This document shows positions 53,844 to 64,000 of a stretch of DNA of 64,000 bases, piece after piece; positions within the stretch are counted from its first letter, which is position 1, and each line of letters begins with the position of its first letter. A program made the translations under genes and the position numbers. The DNA is taken from the NCBI GenBank assembly GCA_963777485.1, contig CAVZQP010000003.1, positions 248,001-312,000 on the forward strand, in the 5' to 3' direction. The stretch comes from Bog-473 sp963777485 (GTDB taxonomy: Bacteria; Actinomycetota; Acidimicrobiia; Acidimicrobiales; RAAP-2). The notes beneath the pieces were generated by a model. It did no database searches. It saw nothing but the letters and a program-made list of their open reading frames with translations, and was not told the origin of the DNA.

Positions 53844-54918
53844 GGTATGACCGCACAGCGCCGTGAAGATCTCCACGACCGGAAAGCGGAGTCGCTAACA
53901 CGACGCAGCATGGATGCGCCGAGTACAACATCCTCAGCGGCATGGCATACCTCCGGACGGGGATGGGCCACGGTATCGACGGTCGCCCTGTCGGCGCGTG
54001 CAGTGGGGTGTCGATGCGGCGTTCACGTTCCGATCGGGGTGATGATCGTTCAGCGCGACCTGGTCGCTGGGTCGCCTGTGACGACGTTGGTGATCGAAGG
54101 TTGCTGCTCCTGCTTTGGAAACTGCCGGGGACGAGGCCATGACGACGGCACCTCCGTACGAGACGCGCCGTTACCGACATGGGCGACAAGTCCATCGGGG
54201 GTTGCACTCCGGGAGCCGGGCCGCATGGAAGTACGACGTGAGCAGGCCGCCCGGGTCCTGAGGCCTGCAAACAACCACCCATTCGAGATCGCTCCGCGCA
54301 CCGTGCCCGGAGATGGTCGCAACCGCTCGCCCCGTTCGCCTTTGCTGTCTCCGTGTCGGCGCTGCCGGCCGATCTGGATCCGCGCTGCGGCCGAGGGGTC
54401 CGGCTGCCTCGCACGGCCCACAACACTCACCGTCAACCAAGGGTTGATACCCCGATTACCACCTGGCCGGGCGCCCGAGCCGGATCCAATCCAATGGCGG
54501 TTGCAACACGTAACCCCTGGCAGGAGCACGGCGGCCCCCGCAGGAACGCTCCAACGCGATCTCCCGGGCGCAAGGGAACTGGGCAGATTGTGACTCCAGT
54601 TTCGGGTTCCGCTGGACGAGAATGAAAGGACCAAAGCCCCGGTTCTCCGACCTGGGAATTCAGTGTAAATTTGGGTTGCAGATCCGGGTGGGGCGGTCTA
54701 CCCGTGAGAGTAGGAATCTTGGCGACATGGCGAATTTGGCGAACGCGCACTGCCGGCGACGGGTCGTCGTCGCGCACTGTGTCGCGCCTGTCGACGAACG
54801 CCAAGGGCCTGCGCTACTGGGGCTGCAATCTCTCCGATTGGCGATTCCTAAACGCAGGCGCAACACCCATGACAATCCCGCCGTTAAACCAGGTCGGGCA
54901 AACGTTGGTTAGCGGCCG
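53844..54918. other. 1.07-kb stretch without a supportable gene
   Basis: Long frames cross it on both strands but are low in protein character (Arg/Pro/Ser-rich, poor starts). I looked for a cyclic-di-GMP riboswitch ahead of the pilin genes and did not find its conserved core. The last ~100 bases (54820-54918) probably hold the promoter and leader of the pilin operon. Confidence 0.4.
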
Positions 54919-56495
54919 ATGAAGCGCGCTGCCCTCAACCACCCCATCGCCGCGGCCCGCCGGTCCAGCCGGCGCCGCATGCGGCAAGGCGACGAGTCTG
55001 GATTCACCCTCATAGAGCTCATCGTCACTGTCACCATTCTGCCCTTGGTCGTCGGTGGAATCGCAGTTGCACTGCTCAGTGTCTTTGGCTTGCAGAACCA
55101 AACGACGAACCGTATCGGGGACTCCAACGATGTGCTGATCAGCTCCTCACTCTTCAACAAGGACGTACAGAGCGCGCAGCAGATCGAGACGTCCACCACG
55201 CCGGCCTGCGGAAACAGCACGCAAACGCAGCTCCTGGGCATGCAGTGGGCCCTCGACGCGAACGGCAGTTATGACACGGTCGTCTCCTACGTGCTCACGG
55301 CCGGGAATGGCGCCGGGAGCGGGAACGGGCCCTCGAAGTACCTGACCCGACAATTTGCACGTCGGGTGCTTCGACCACTCCAAACAGCACCTTCGTCGCC
55401 TCCCACGATGCCGGCACCCCTACCGTGACCTTCAACCCGGTCGCCTTCCTCGGCGCAAATGCCAGCTGGAAGTCGACCCAGGGCCTCTCCGGGGTCAAGC
55501 TCCACGACCGCGCCTGGCAGCAACTATCAATACACGCTGAGTGGGCTGCCGAGTGCGAGCACCTCGACAGGATCGGTATCGACCATCACGCAGACGCCAA
55601 ATCCCGCCGGGTGCAACCTGGCCAGCCCTGGGACGGCACGTATGCCAACGTGCTTTGTTTCGCGGACCTCACGAGCTTCACCGACCCCGCCACCTCGTGC
55701 CAACAGATGAAGCTGTCGATCGCGAACTCTCCCGACTACCTGCAGTTCTGCGTCATCGAGACTCCGACCGATACAGCGGCTCCCCAGCAGGTACCGACTT
55801 ACTACGGCTTCACGGACGGCGGCTGGGACAGCGAGGCCTATCTGGGCAACAACGGCTTCTACACCGGCATCGCCGGTCTCCCCGCACTCTCCCAGCGGCA
55901 GCAAACCTCCCTCAACACGCCCACTTGGCCGAATGGCTTTCGGGGGGCATCGTTTGAATTGACCACGATCACCTTCTCGAATATTCAGGTGGTAAATGCT
56001 GTCGGCGCACCAGCCACGGGCTGGACGCTGGTTACGGGGGATGCCGAATCGACGGACACCAACGGGTGGCTGGAATTCCGAATTCAAGTGTCCAGTGGAA
56101 CATCCTTCCGAACTCCAGCACGTCTATGTGGGGAAACTCGTGCTACGACAGCGCAGACTCGAGCATCGCTAACAACACGCCGAACAACGGCGTGCTCGCT
56201 TGGATCGGGTCCACGCCACCGACGGCCGCCGCGGTCGGCATGAACGGCCAGGGGCCACCGGCGACGGTGCCACCTTCCTCTTCGAATGCCCAGGCGCTTC
56301 CCACGTCGGCCTACACGGCTCCGTACAGCACGGGTGCCAACGGCATCCTCTGCCAGGCCAATATTTCCTTGAACAAGACCGGTTCACTGATGGTGGCTGC
56401 ACCAGAGCCGTCGGGATCGAGCGCTCCTCAAAACGTCACCGTCACAATGCAGGGTGGAGAGCTACCAGGCCATCTTCCTAGGGGTGCTTCTCTGA
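54919..56495 (+). CDS. Type IV prepilin-like protein (about five frameshifts)
   Basis: The start at ATG 54919 gives a basic leader and the class III signal DESG|FTLIELIVTVTIL, with cleavage after Gly28, Phe29 as mature residue 1 and the conserved Glu at +5. A long hydrophobic N-helix (LPLVVGGIAVALLSVFGL) follows. The rest is beta-rich and is recovered only by changing frame near 55365, 55500, 55625, 56065 and 56455; pieces include YLTRQF, GSNYQYTLSGLPS, TYYGFTDGGWDS and ICLQ-like strands, ending ESYQAIFLGVLL and TGA at 56493. The TGATG overlap couples it to the next gene. Probably a minor pilin or pseudopilin of about 525 residues when intact. Confidence 0.65.
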
Positions 56496-59400
56496 TGCGG
56501 GCGACCTCGATTCTTCGGCGTGTGATTCACAAATGGCAACACCGCGTGACCAACACGGTCTTCCGAGCAGGGCGACACCCTCGTCGAAGTGCTAATAGCG
56601 ATGGTGGTTCTGGGCCTCGCTGGCGTCGCGCTCCTCGCGGGCTTCGCCGTGTCCATTTCGGCGTCGTCAGAGCACCGGAACATTGCATCGCTCGACTCGT
56701 CGACCAGGATCGCCGCCAACCAGGCTGTAGCCGACGTCCAGCAAGAAGCGCAGGCCAACGCGGGACAGCCGAACAATCCGACCGTGTCCGACCCCACCGT
56801 TCACACCCACGTTCGGCAACCTGACCGGCTTCCACGTGACTCCCACAGTGGCCTATTGGAATGGGACGACCTGGCAGCCGTCTCCGTGCGTGGCCACCGC
56901 GCCTCAGCAGTTCACGCTAATGGTGGCGTCGACGACAGCCAGCTACAGCACGCAGGTGACCACCGTCGTCTCCGACCCCTCGGCACCGGGTGCACCCAAC
57001 GGCAGCCAAACGCCCACGCAACTCCAATGGCTCGTGCAGCCCGGGGGCGGCACCGTGGGCACCCCGATCATCCCGCAGGCAGAAGTGGCCGTCGAGAACG
57101 CATCCAACCAGATCGTGCAGAACGACTTCTCTTCGGTCACCTTGCAGGCATCGGGCGGAAGCGGAAACTTCTCGAACACCTGTTTCGGCGCGAGTCGTAC
57201 GGGATCGTCCAGTTCTCGGGCTGCAGCCTGAGTGCGGCCGGGTCGTATTCAATTACGGCGGTCGACTCGAACCCGGCCGTGTCGGCCACGTCCGCTGTCC
57301 CGGTCACCATTGGCGCCCCCCACCGGCCAAGCTCGTCTTGAGTCCGACCGTGTCCGGTGTGGCGTCAAACAAGCCGACCCTGGGTCCGATCACCGTCACC
57401 GAGCAGGACGCCTTCGGCTACCCGACGACGGCCGCCACCAATACGAAGGTCACGCTCGGCTCGACCTCGTCGGGCGCAACTTTTGCCACCACGTCCGGGG
57501 GTGCGACCGTCATCTCAGTCACCATCCCAGCGGGATCTTCGAGCACGACCTTCTGGTATGGGGACACAGTCATGGGCTCGCCCACCGTCACGGCCAGTGC
57601 CACCGGTCTGGCACCTGGCACTCAGACCGAGAAGATCAACGCGGGCAGCGCCGCCAAGATCGGTTTCCTCACCAGCGCCTTCACCACCGGGGCATCGAGC
57701 CCGCCAACAGCCAACGCTTTGTTCACGGTCGCCCTCGAGGACACCTACGGCAACCCGACGTCGAACACCGGTGGGACGATCACCGTGAACCTGTCTCGAA
57801 CTCGACGTCGGCCCACATCTTCAGCACGACGCAAGGTGCCACGACGGGTAGCACCACCGCAACGATTGCAAACGGCAAGCAATCGGTCAACGTGTACTAC
57901 GGCGACTCCGGATCCTCAATACCGACCACACCGACAATCACTGCAACGACGACCTCGTTCGGTTCCGACAAGCAGACCGAGAACATCAACACGGCACAGG
58001 GGAAGCTGGTATTCACGACGCCGACAACACCGCCAGTGACCGGGAACGCCTACACGGACGCGAACATCGGACCGATCACCGTCACCGAGGAGACCTCGAG
58101 CGGGACGCTCACCACGGTGCCCGAGACAATCAACCTGTCGTCGAGCTCCTCGGGGACCTACATCTTCAGCACGACGCAGGGGGCAACCTCGCCGACGGGC
58201 AACTCAAGCGTAAGTATTCCCAGCGGCCAGTCCTCGGTGACCTTCTACTACGGCGACACCAAGAGTGGCTCGTGGACGATCATCGCCGCGGCCACAGGCC
58301 TAACGTCGGCCACTGAGCCTGTGAACATCAATGTCGGCCCGTTGGCCTCCTTCGCACTCTCCAACCCGGGCACCCCGACGGCGGGTATGCCATTCAACGA
58401 GACCATCACGGCGTTGGACGCCGGCGGGAATACGGTCACCAGTTTCGGCGGCACCGGCGGGCAGGCCGAATGCCTTACCTTCACCGGTCCCCATAACTCT
58501 CCCAACGGCACCGCCCCGACCTACCCAGGTATCGGAGGCTGCCCTTCAGGATCTTCGGTGACCTTCACCAACGGCGTGGGCACAGCACGGATCACGCTCT
58601 CCGACGCCGAGACGACGTCGCTGCGGGCCACGGCTGCCTTCATCACCGGCGTCTGGACTGGATTCACCGTCAACCCGGCCGGCGCCTCTGCCTTCGCCCT
58701 CGCCACCCCCTCACCCGGTGCCGGCATCGGGTTCAGCGAGACGGTTACTGCGACGGATGCGTACGGGAACACCGCAACGAGCTATGGCGGCACAGGCGGG
58801 CTGGCCGAATGCCTTACCTTCACCGGTCCCCATAACTCTCCCAACGGCACCGCCCCGACCTACCCCCGCGAAGGCTGCCTGCGCGTCCGGATCCTCGGTC
58901 AAATTCACCAGTGGGATCGGCGAGGCGACGATGACGCTCTACGACGCCCAGACCACGACGCTGACCGCCACGACCACCACCACGCCAACCCTCACCGGTA
59001 CGTCATCGTCGTTCGCTGTGGCGACGGGAGCCCTCAACACGCTCACCGTCGCCAACCCAGGAACGCAGACCGCAGGGCAACAGTTCAACGTCTCGATCAC
59101 TGGTTTGGATGCGTACGACAACGGGCTCGCGGGTGCGATTGCCCCGGCGTTTAGCGGACCGGGCAACTCGCCCAATGCCACTGCACCGATCTATCCGTCA
59201 ACCGTCACGTTCACCAATGGCCAAGCGACCGCGCCCGTCACCCTGTTCGACGCACAGACGGCGACGCTGAAAGTGGCCATCGGGTCGATCAATGGTTCGA
59301 CATCGTTCAAGGTAAATGCGGCGGGTGCCACGAAGTTGGCCGCAACTTCTGGAGCCAATCAGTCGGCAAAGGTCAATACTGCGTTCAGCAATCCGCTCGT

Positions 59401-62400
59401 AGCCACTGCGACCGATACCTATGGCAACGGCGAGTCCGGGATCAACGTCACCTTCGCCGCGCCGGGTAGCGGTGCAACCGCGACGTTCGCGGCGTGCACG
59501 TCCAACTCGCCGAACTCGTGCACGCAGACGACCAGCAGGCTGGACCGGCCAGGCGACTTCGTCGACCTTCACCGCCAGCGGCACCCTTGGCGGCTACACA
59601 ATCACGGCCTCGGTCGCTGGGCTCACCGCCACCTACGCGGAAGCCAACACCGCCACCCCGACCAACGTCGTGACCAATGCCCCGGTCAGCCCGACGCTCG
59701 GTCAGACCGTGACCTACACGGCCACGGTCACGGGTCCGGCGGGTGGCCCCACGCCGTCGGGGCCGGTCACCTGGACGCTCACCGGCCCGGTGACATCGTC
59801 CGCGAACGCCACCGGTCCCACCGGCACGACCAACGTCGCCACCTACACCTGCGTCATCACGGCATCGGGAGCCGGAACGTACACGGCCAAGGCAGCCTAC
59901 GCCGCCGACGCCAACTACACCGCCGTGACCTCGAACACCGACTCCTTCACGGTGGCCAAGGCCGCACCGACCAACGCTGTGACCAATGTCCCCGTAAACC
60001 CGACGCTCGGTCAGAGCGTGACCTACACCGCCACGGTGAGCGGCCCCGCGGGCGGCGCCACTCCGTCGGGGGCCGTCACCTGGACGCTCACCGGTCCGGT
60101 GACATCGTGCGCGAGCACCACCGGTCCCACCGGCACGACCAACGTCGCCACCTACACCTGCGTCGTCACGGCGTCCAAGGCCGGCTCCTACAGCGCCAAG
60201 GCCGCCTACGCCGCCGACGCCAACTACACGGCCGTGACCTCGAACACCGACACCTTCACGGTGGCCACGGCCACGCCGACCAACGTGGTGACCAATGTCC
60301 CGGCTAGTCCAACCCTCGCTCAGACCGTGACCTACACCGCCACGGTGAGCGGCCCCGCGGGCGGCGCCACTCCGTCGGGGGCCGTCACCTGGACGCTCAC
60401 CGGTCCGGTGACATCGTGCGCGAGCACCACCGGTCCCACCGGCACGACCAACGTCGCCACCTACACCTGCGTCATCACGGCGTCCAAGGCCGGCTCCTAC
60501 AGCGCCAAGGCCGCCTACGCCGCCGACGCTAACTACACGGCCGTGACCTCGAACACCGACACCTTCACGGTGGCCACGGCCACGCTGACCAACGTGGTGA
60601 CCAATGTCCCGGCTAGTCCAACCCTCGCTCAGACCGTGACCTACACGGCCACGGTCACGGGTCCGGCGGGTGGCCCAACTCCGTCGGGGCCGGTCACCTG
60701 GACGCTCACGGGTCCGGTGACATCGTGCGCGAGCACCACCGGTCCCACCGGCACGACCAACGTCGCCACCTACACCTGCGTCATCACGGCGTCAGGAGCG
60801 GGAACGTACACGGCCAAGGCCGCCTACGCCGGTGACACCAACTACACGGCCGTGACCTCGAACACCGACACCTTCACGGTGGCCACGGCCACGCCGACCA
60901 ACGTGGTGACCAATTTCCCGGCTAGCCCGACGCTCACTCAGACCGTGACCTACACGGCCACGGTCACGGGTCCGGCGGGTGGCCCAACTCCGTCGGGGCC
61001 GGTCACCTGGACGCTCACGGGTCCGGTGACATCGTGCCGCGAGCACCACCGGTCCCACCGGCACGACCAACGTCGCCACCTACACCTGCGTCATCACGGC
61101 GTCGGGAGCCGGAACGTACACGGCCAAGGCCGCCTACGCCACGGACGCCAACTACACGGCTGTGACCTCGAACACCGACTCCTTCACAGTGGCCAAGGCC
61201 GCACCGACCAACACCGTGACACACGTCCCGGCTAGCCCGACGCTCGCTCAGACCGTGACCTACACCGCCACGGTCACGGGTCCGGCGGGTGGACCAACTC
61301 CGTCGGGGCCGGTCACCTGGACGCTCACGGGTCCGGTGACATCGTGCGCGAGCACCACCGGTCCCACCGGCACGACCAACGTCGCCACCTACACCTGCGT
61401 CATCACGGCGTCGGGAGCCGGAACGTACACGGCCAAGGCCGCCTACGCCACGGACGCCAACTACACGGCTGTGACCTCGAACACCGACTCCTTCACAGTG
61501 GCCAAGGTCACCCCAACGATCGCCGTCGCCAACGCGCCGACCTCGCCGTCCTTGGGCCAGCAGGTCACGTACACGGCCACGGTCACAGGTCCAACGGGCG
61601 GCGCCACTCCGTCGGGGGCGGTCACCTGGACGCTCACCGGCCCGGTGGCGAGTTGCGCGAGCACCACCGGTCCCACCGGCACGACCAACGTCGCCACCTA
61701 CACCTGCGTCATCACGGCATCGGGAGCCGGCTCCTACAGCGCCAAGGCCAGTGTGGCAACGGACGCTAACTACACAGCGGCGGGACCCTCGAACACCGAC
61801 ACCTTCACGGTGGCCGCGGCCACGCCGACCAACACCGTGACCAATGCCCCGACCAGCCCGACGCTCGGCGCTACCGTCACCTACACGGCCACGGTCACCG
61901 GTCCGACGGGCGGCGCCACTCCGTCGGGGGCGGTCACCTGGACGCTCACCGGCCCGGTGGGGAGTTGCGCGAGCACCACCGGTCCGACCGGCACGACCAA
62001 TGTGGCCACCTACACCTGCGTCATCACGGCATCGGGAGCCGGAACCTACACGGCCAAGACCGCCTACGCCGCCGACGCCAACTACACCGCTGCGACTTCT
62101 AACACCGATTCCTTCACGGTGGCCGCGGCCACGCCGACTAACGCCGTGACCAATGTCCCTGCCAGCCCGACACCCGGCCAGAGCGTGACCTTCACTGCCA
62201 CGGTCACCGGCCCCAGCGGTGCGACACCGCCGACCGGCGGCACCGTGACCTGGACGGTGGGCGGGACCGCAGGGACGGCAAGCTGCTCGTCGTCTACCGT
62301 CACCCTCAACGCATCGAGCCAGGCGACCTGCATGCTGACCGTCTCCAACTCCGGCACTTACGTCGTCTCGGACTCGTGGACCGGCAACACCAACTACAAC

Positions 62401-62913
62401 TCGGCGGCATCGTCCAACGACACGATAACGATGACAACCCAGCCGATCGCCGTGGTCCTGGCCAACGGGACTGGCACGGCAGGCACGATCGACCAGGGTG
62501 ACTCGGCGAATGTGACATTCAACGGGGTGCTCAATGCCTCAACCGTCTGCTCGTCGTGGAACAACTCGGGCAACCAAACCATGAGCGGAACCATCACCTT
62601 CACAAACAACGGGAACAACGACTCCTTCACCGTCAGTGGAACCACTTGTAGCACGGCACGCTTCGGCACGGTGTTCTCTGGGGGAAATTATGTGTCGAAC
62701 GGGGGGGCCGTGTCCTTCACTGGCTCGACGATCGCATGGAGTCCGAGCACCAAGAAACTGACGTTCACGTTCGGGACGCGCAGGGGTAACTCGTTTAACA
62801 CAGGTGTAACGGCGGGGACCCCGGGTTACTCGGCCAGCGCGAACGTGACCGACACCAGCGGTAACCCTGTGTCCACGTCGACCTTTACGTCCGCGAGCAC
62901 AAGTGGCTTCTAA
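56495..62913 (+). CDS. Prepilin fused to giant Ig-like repeat region (multiple frameshifts)
   Basis: A locus of about 2140 codons. It starts at ATG 56495 with a ~27-residue basic leader, then (after one shift near 56571) a class III signal G|DTLVEVLIAMVVLGLAGVALLAG with Glu at +5 and a hydrophobic helix. Downstream, in several frames, are Ig-like and filamin-like beta domains: ITVTEQDAFGYPTTAATN, ITVTEETSSGTLTTVPETI, then ETVTATDAYGNTATSYGG pairs. From 59661 there are nine 103-residue units with TVTYTATVTGPAGG(P/A)TPSG.VTWTLTGPV. The end is a unique beta domain to TAA 62911. About eight single-base breaks are needed. It reads as an outward fibre or adhesin anchored through a pilin helix. Confidence 0.6.
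59661..62445 (+). repeat. Nine tandem 309-bp units (Ig-like repeats)
   Basis: Unit starts marked by ACCAAC lie at 59661, 59970, 60279, 60588 and 60897 (spacing 309 each), then 61207 (310, caused by one extra C near 61035), about 61516, 61828 and 62137. Neighbouring units are almost identical over long stretches. This shows recent duplication and also gives a built-in check that the extra C breaks the frame. Confidence 0.9.
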
Positions 62914-64000
62914 GACTCGTTCCCCGCGACTGCCGGCGCTGGCGCCGGCCAATCGCTGGCGCTCAGACCGCGGCGCCACTCCTCGCCGAACCGACGACGA
63001 GTCCGGGGCGGTCCTCATACTGGCGCTCGTCTTCTTGGTCTCCGTGAGCCTGATTGTCACTGGACTGCTTACCTGGGTCGGGACCAGCCTCACTGCTGCA
63101 GGGAGCTTCCAGAACGAGCGAAACGTGGAGTACGCGGCCACGGCGGCGGTGAACCTTGCCGTCCAGAACACTCGCTACAAATTCGACACCGGTTCGCCCC
63201 AGCCATTCCTCAACAACGCTGCGCCGGAGCTGTGTCGCCCCTCCTATCAGGTACCCAATGAGTCGCCCACCCTGACCATTGACGTCTACTGCACCATGGT
63301 GTGGCAGCCCTACAGCTCCAACACCAGGGTCTTCACGTACTCGGCATGCGTCTCCAACACGCTAAACGACCGCAACCCGGCCGACTGCGCCGCCAAGCCG
63401 ATGCTCCAAGCACGGTTTGCCTTCTACGACTACACGTCTGGGGGAGCGGCGATTTCCAACAGTCCTCCGCAATGCCAACCGATCAATCCCGGCAACGGCT
63501 CGTGTGGTGAGAACATGACGGAGCTCAGCTGGCTGTGGAACCCACTGGTGCCGGCGGTATCCAGCATCGCACCGACGAACGGGCCTATTACTGGCGGCAC
63601 GACCGTCACAATCCGTGGCACCGGCTTCACCGGCGGCGGGTCCGTGAACTTCCTACAAACGAATCCCTCCACCGGGTCGTACAACCCGCTTGTACCCGCC
63701 ACGATTGTTGCCAATCCTCCGCCAGGTTGTGCCCTCCCAACGTGCATCCAAGCGACATCGCCAATCGTCACGGCCGGGACGACATACTTCGTCACGGTCA
63801 AGTCGCCGGGAGGCACCAGTCAGACCACGACGAGCGACTACGACCCATCGCCGCCACCGACCTTCACTTACAACCCCGCACCGCCGAACGTCACAGGTCT
63901 CGTGGGAACAACCTCCGGTACTATCACCGGCGGCGACACCGTGACCATCCAGGGCACCGGGTTCTGGAGCGCGGTCAACAACCCGCAAATCCCGACACAG
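62903..64000 (+). CDS. PilX-like membrane-anchored protein with IPT/TIG domains (3' incomplete)
   Basis: An open frame from GTG 62903 to the end of the window, 366 codons with no stop, overlapping the previous stop by 11 bases. A basic, Pro-rich lead is followed by DDESGAVLILALVFLVSVSLIVTGLLTW, a single TM of the PilX N-terminal type, and YAATAAVNLAVQNTRYKFD. A Cys-containing beta domain follows, then two IPT/TIG domains beginning SIAPTNGPITGGTTVTIRGTGF and TSGTITGGDTVTIQGTGF. It is the third gene of the pilin-like operon and is probably an assembly or tip component. The C-terminus lies outside the window. Confidence 0.75.
   Translation, partial: MASKTRSPRLPALAPANRWRSDRGATPRRTDDESGAVLILALVFLVSVSLIVTGLLTWVGTSLTAAGSFQNERNVEYAATAAVNLAVQNTRYKFDTGSPQPFLNNAAPELCRPSYQVPNESPTLTIDVYCTMVWQPYSSNTRVFTYSACVSNTLNDRNPADCAAKPMLQARFAFYDYTSGGAAISNSPPQCQPINPGNGSCGENMTELSWLWNPLVPAVSSIAPTNGPITGGTTVTIRGTGFTGGGSVNFLQTNPSTGSYNPLVPATIVANPPPGCALPTCIQATSPIVTAGTTYFVTVKSPGGTSQTTTSDYDPSPPPTFTYNPAPPNVTGLVGTTSGTITGGDTVTIQGTGFWSAVNNPQIPTQ

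Noticed and set aside
53847..54593. A 248-codon plus-strand frame in the gap before the pilin genes
   Set aside because: No ribosome-binding site, no domain pattern, and Arg/Pro/Ser-rich composition; equally long frames exist on the other strand.
53844..54918. Cyclic-di-GMP riboswitch before the pilin operon
   Set aside because: The conserved GEMM core and its paired elements are not present in this gap on the plus strand.

Overview
The window is high-GC DNA from an actinobacterium. The class Acidimicrobiia is my best guess, an inference from content: a mec-cysO-cysM cysteine module, a pSAM2-type replication initiator, a DUF2510 membrane protein, and several secreted proteins built from GYW..(S/A)DGG..FG repeats. 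No rRNA or tRNA gene was seen; the only structural RNA is tmRNA (ssrA).

Layout. 1-6296 is ordinary core DNA: a small OmdA/YdeI pair, an alpha/beta hydrolase, the sulfur-carrier cysteine operon (mec-cysO-cysM), smpB and an acyltransferase-3/SGNH membrane enzyme. ssrA follows at 6336-6682. From its 3' end to about 21.6 kb lies an accretion of integrative elements: the last ~22 bases of ssrA recur at 13321, 17197 and, degraded, at 21540. The first element keeps an intact RepSA-like initiator and a tyrosine integrase broken by two frameshifts, followed by about 3.4 kb of decayed DNA (a purine-rich, stop-laden stretch, a cupin remnant and a broken lipoprotein). The second compartment holds a GH16-plus-repeat surface protein. 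The third holds an FtsX-type permease and a secreted protein. A MazEF-like toxin-antitoxin pair lies just beyond the oldest att copy.

22-50.6 kb is a metabolic and signalling region. It has four PhyH-family Fe(II)/2-oxoglutarate dioxygenases and one TauD-type dioxygenase, scattered among small ligand-binding-fold proteins, a nitronate monooxygenase, a zinc alcohol dehydrogenase, an amidohydrolase and an MFS exporter. In its middle, a two-component system is followed on the same strand by two small secreted proteins sharing a post-signal SSAEG motif, a solute-binding protein and a translationally coupled PhyH enzyme. Two larger secreted proteins carry the same C-terminal repeat array on unrelated N-terminal scaffolds. 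A 28-bp perfect palindrome and a DosR-like box are the clearest regulatory sites.

50.8-64 kb is envelope-related: an HtrA-type membrane protease, a DUF2510 protein, then after a 1.1 kb gap a pilin-like operon. It consists of a prepilin, a second prepilin fused to a giant Ig-like repeat region (309-bp units), and a PilX-like protein with IPT/TIG domains that runs off the window end.

Caveat: at least seven otherwise well-conserved genes are broken by single-base shifts, most of them one-base insertions. The repeat array at 59.7-62.4 kb contains a clear internal example. Much of this may be residual sequencing or assembly error, so frameshifted genes are annotated as one locus and described as disrupted, not as confirmed pseudogenes.
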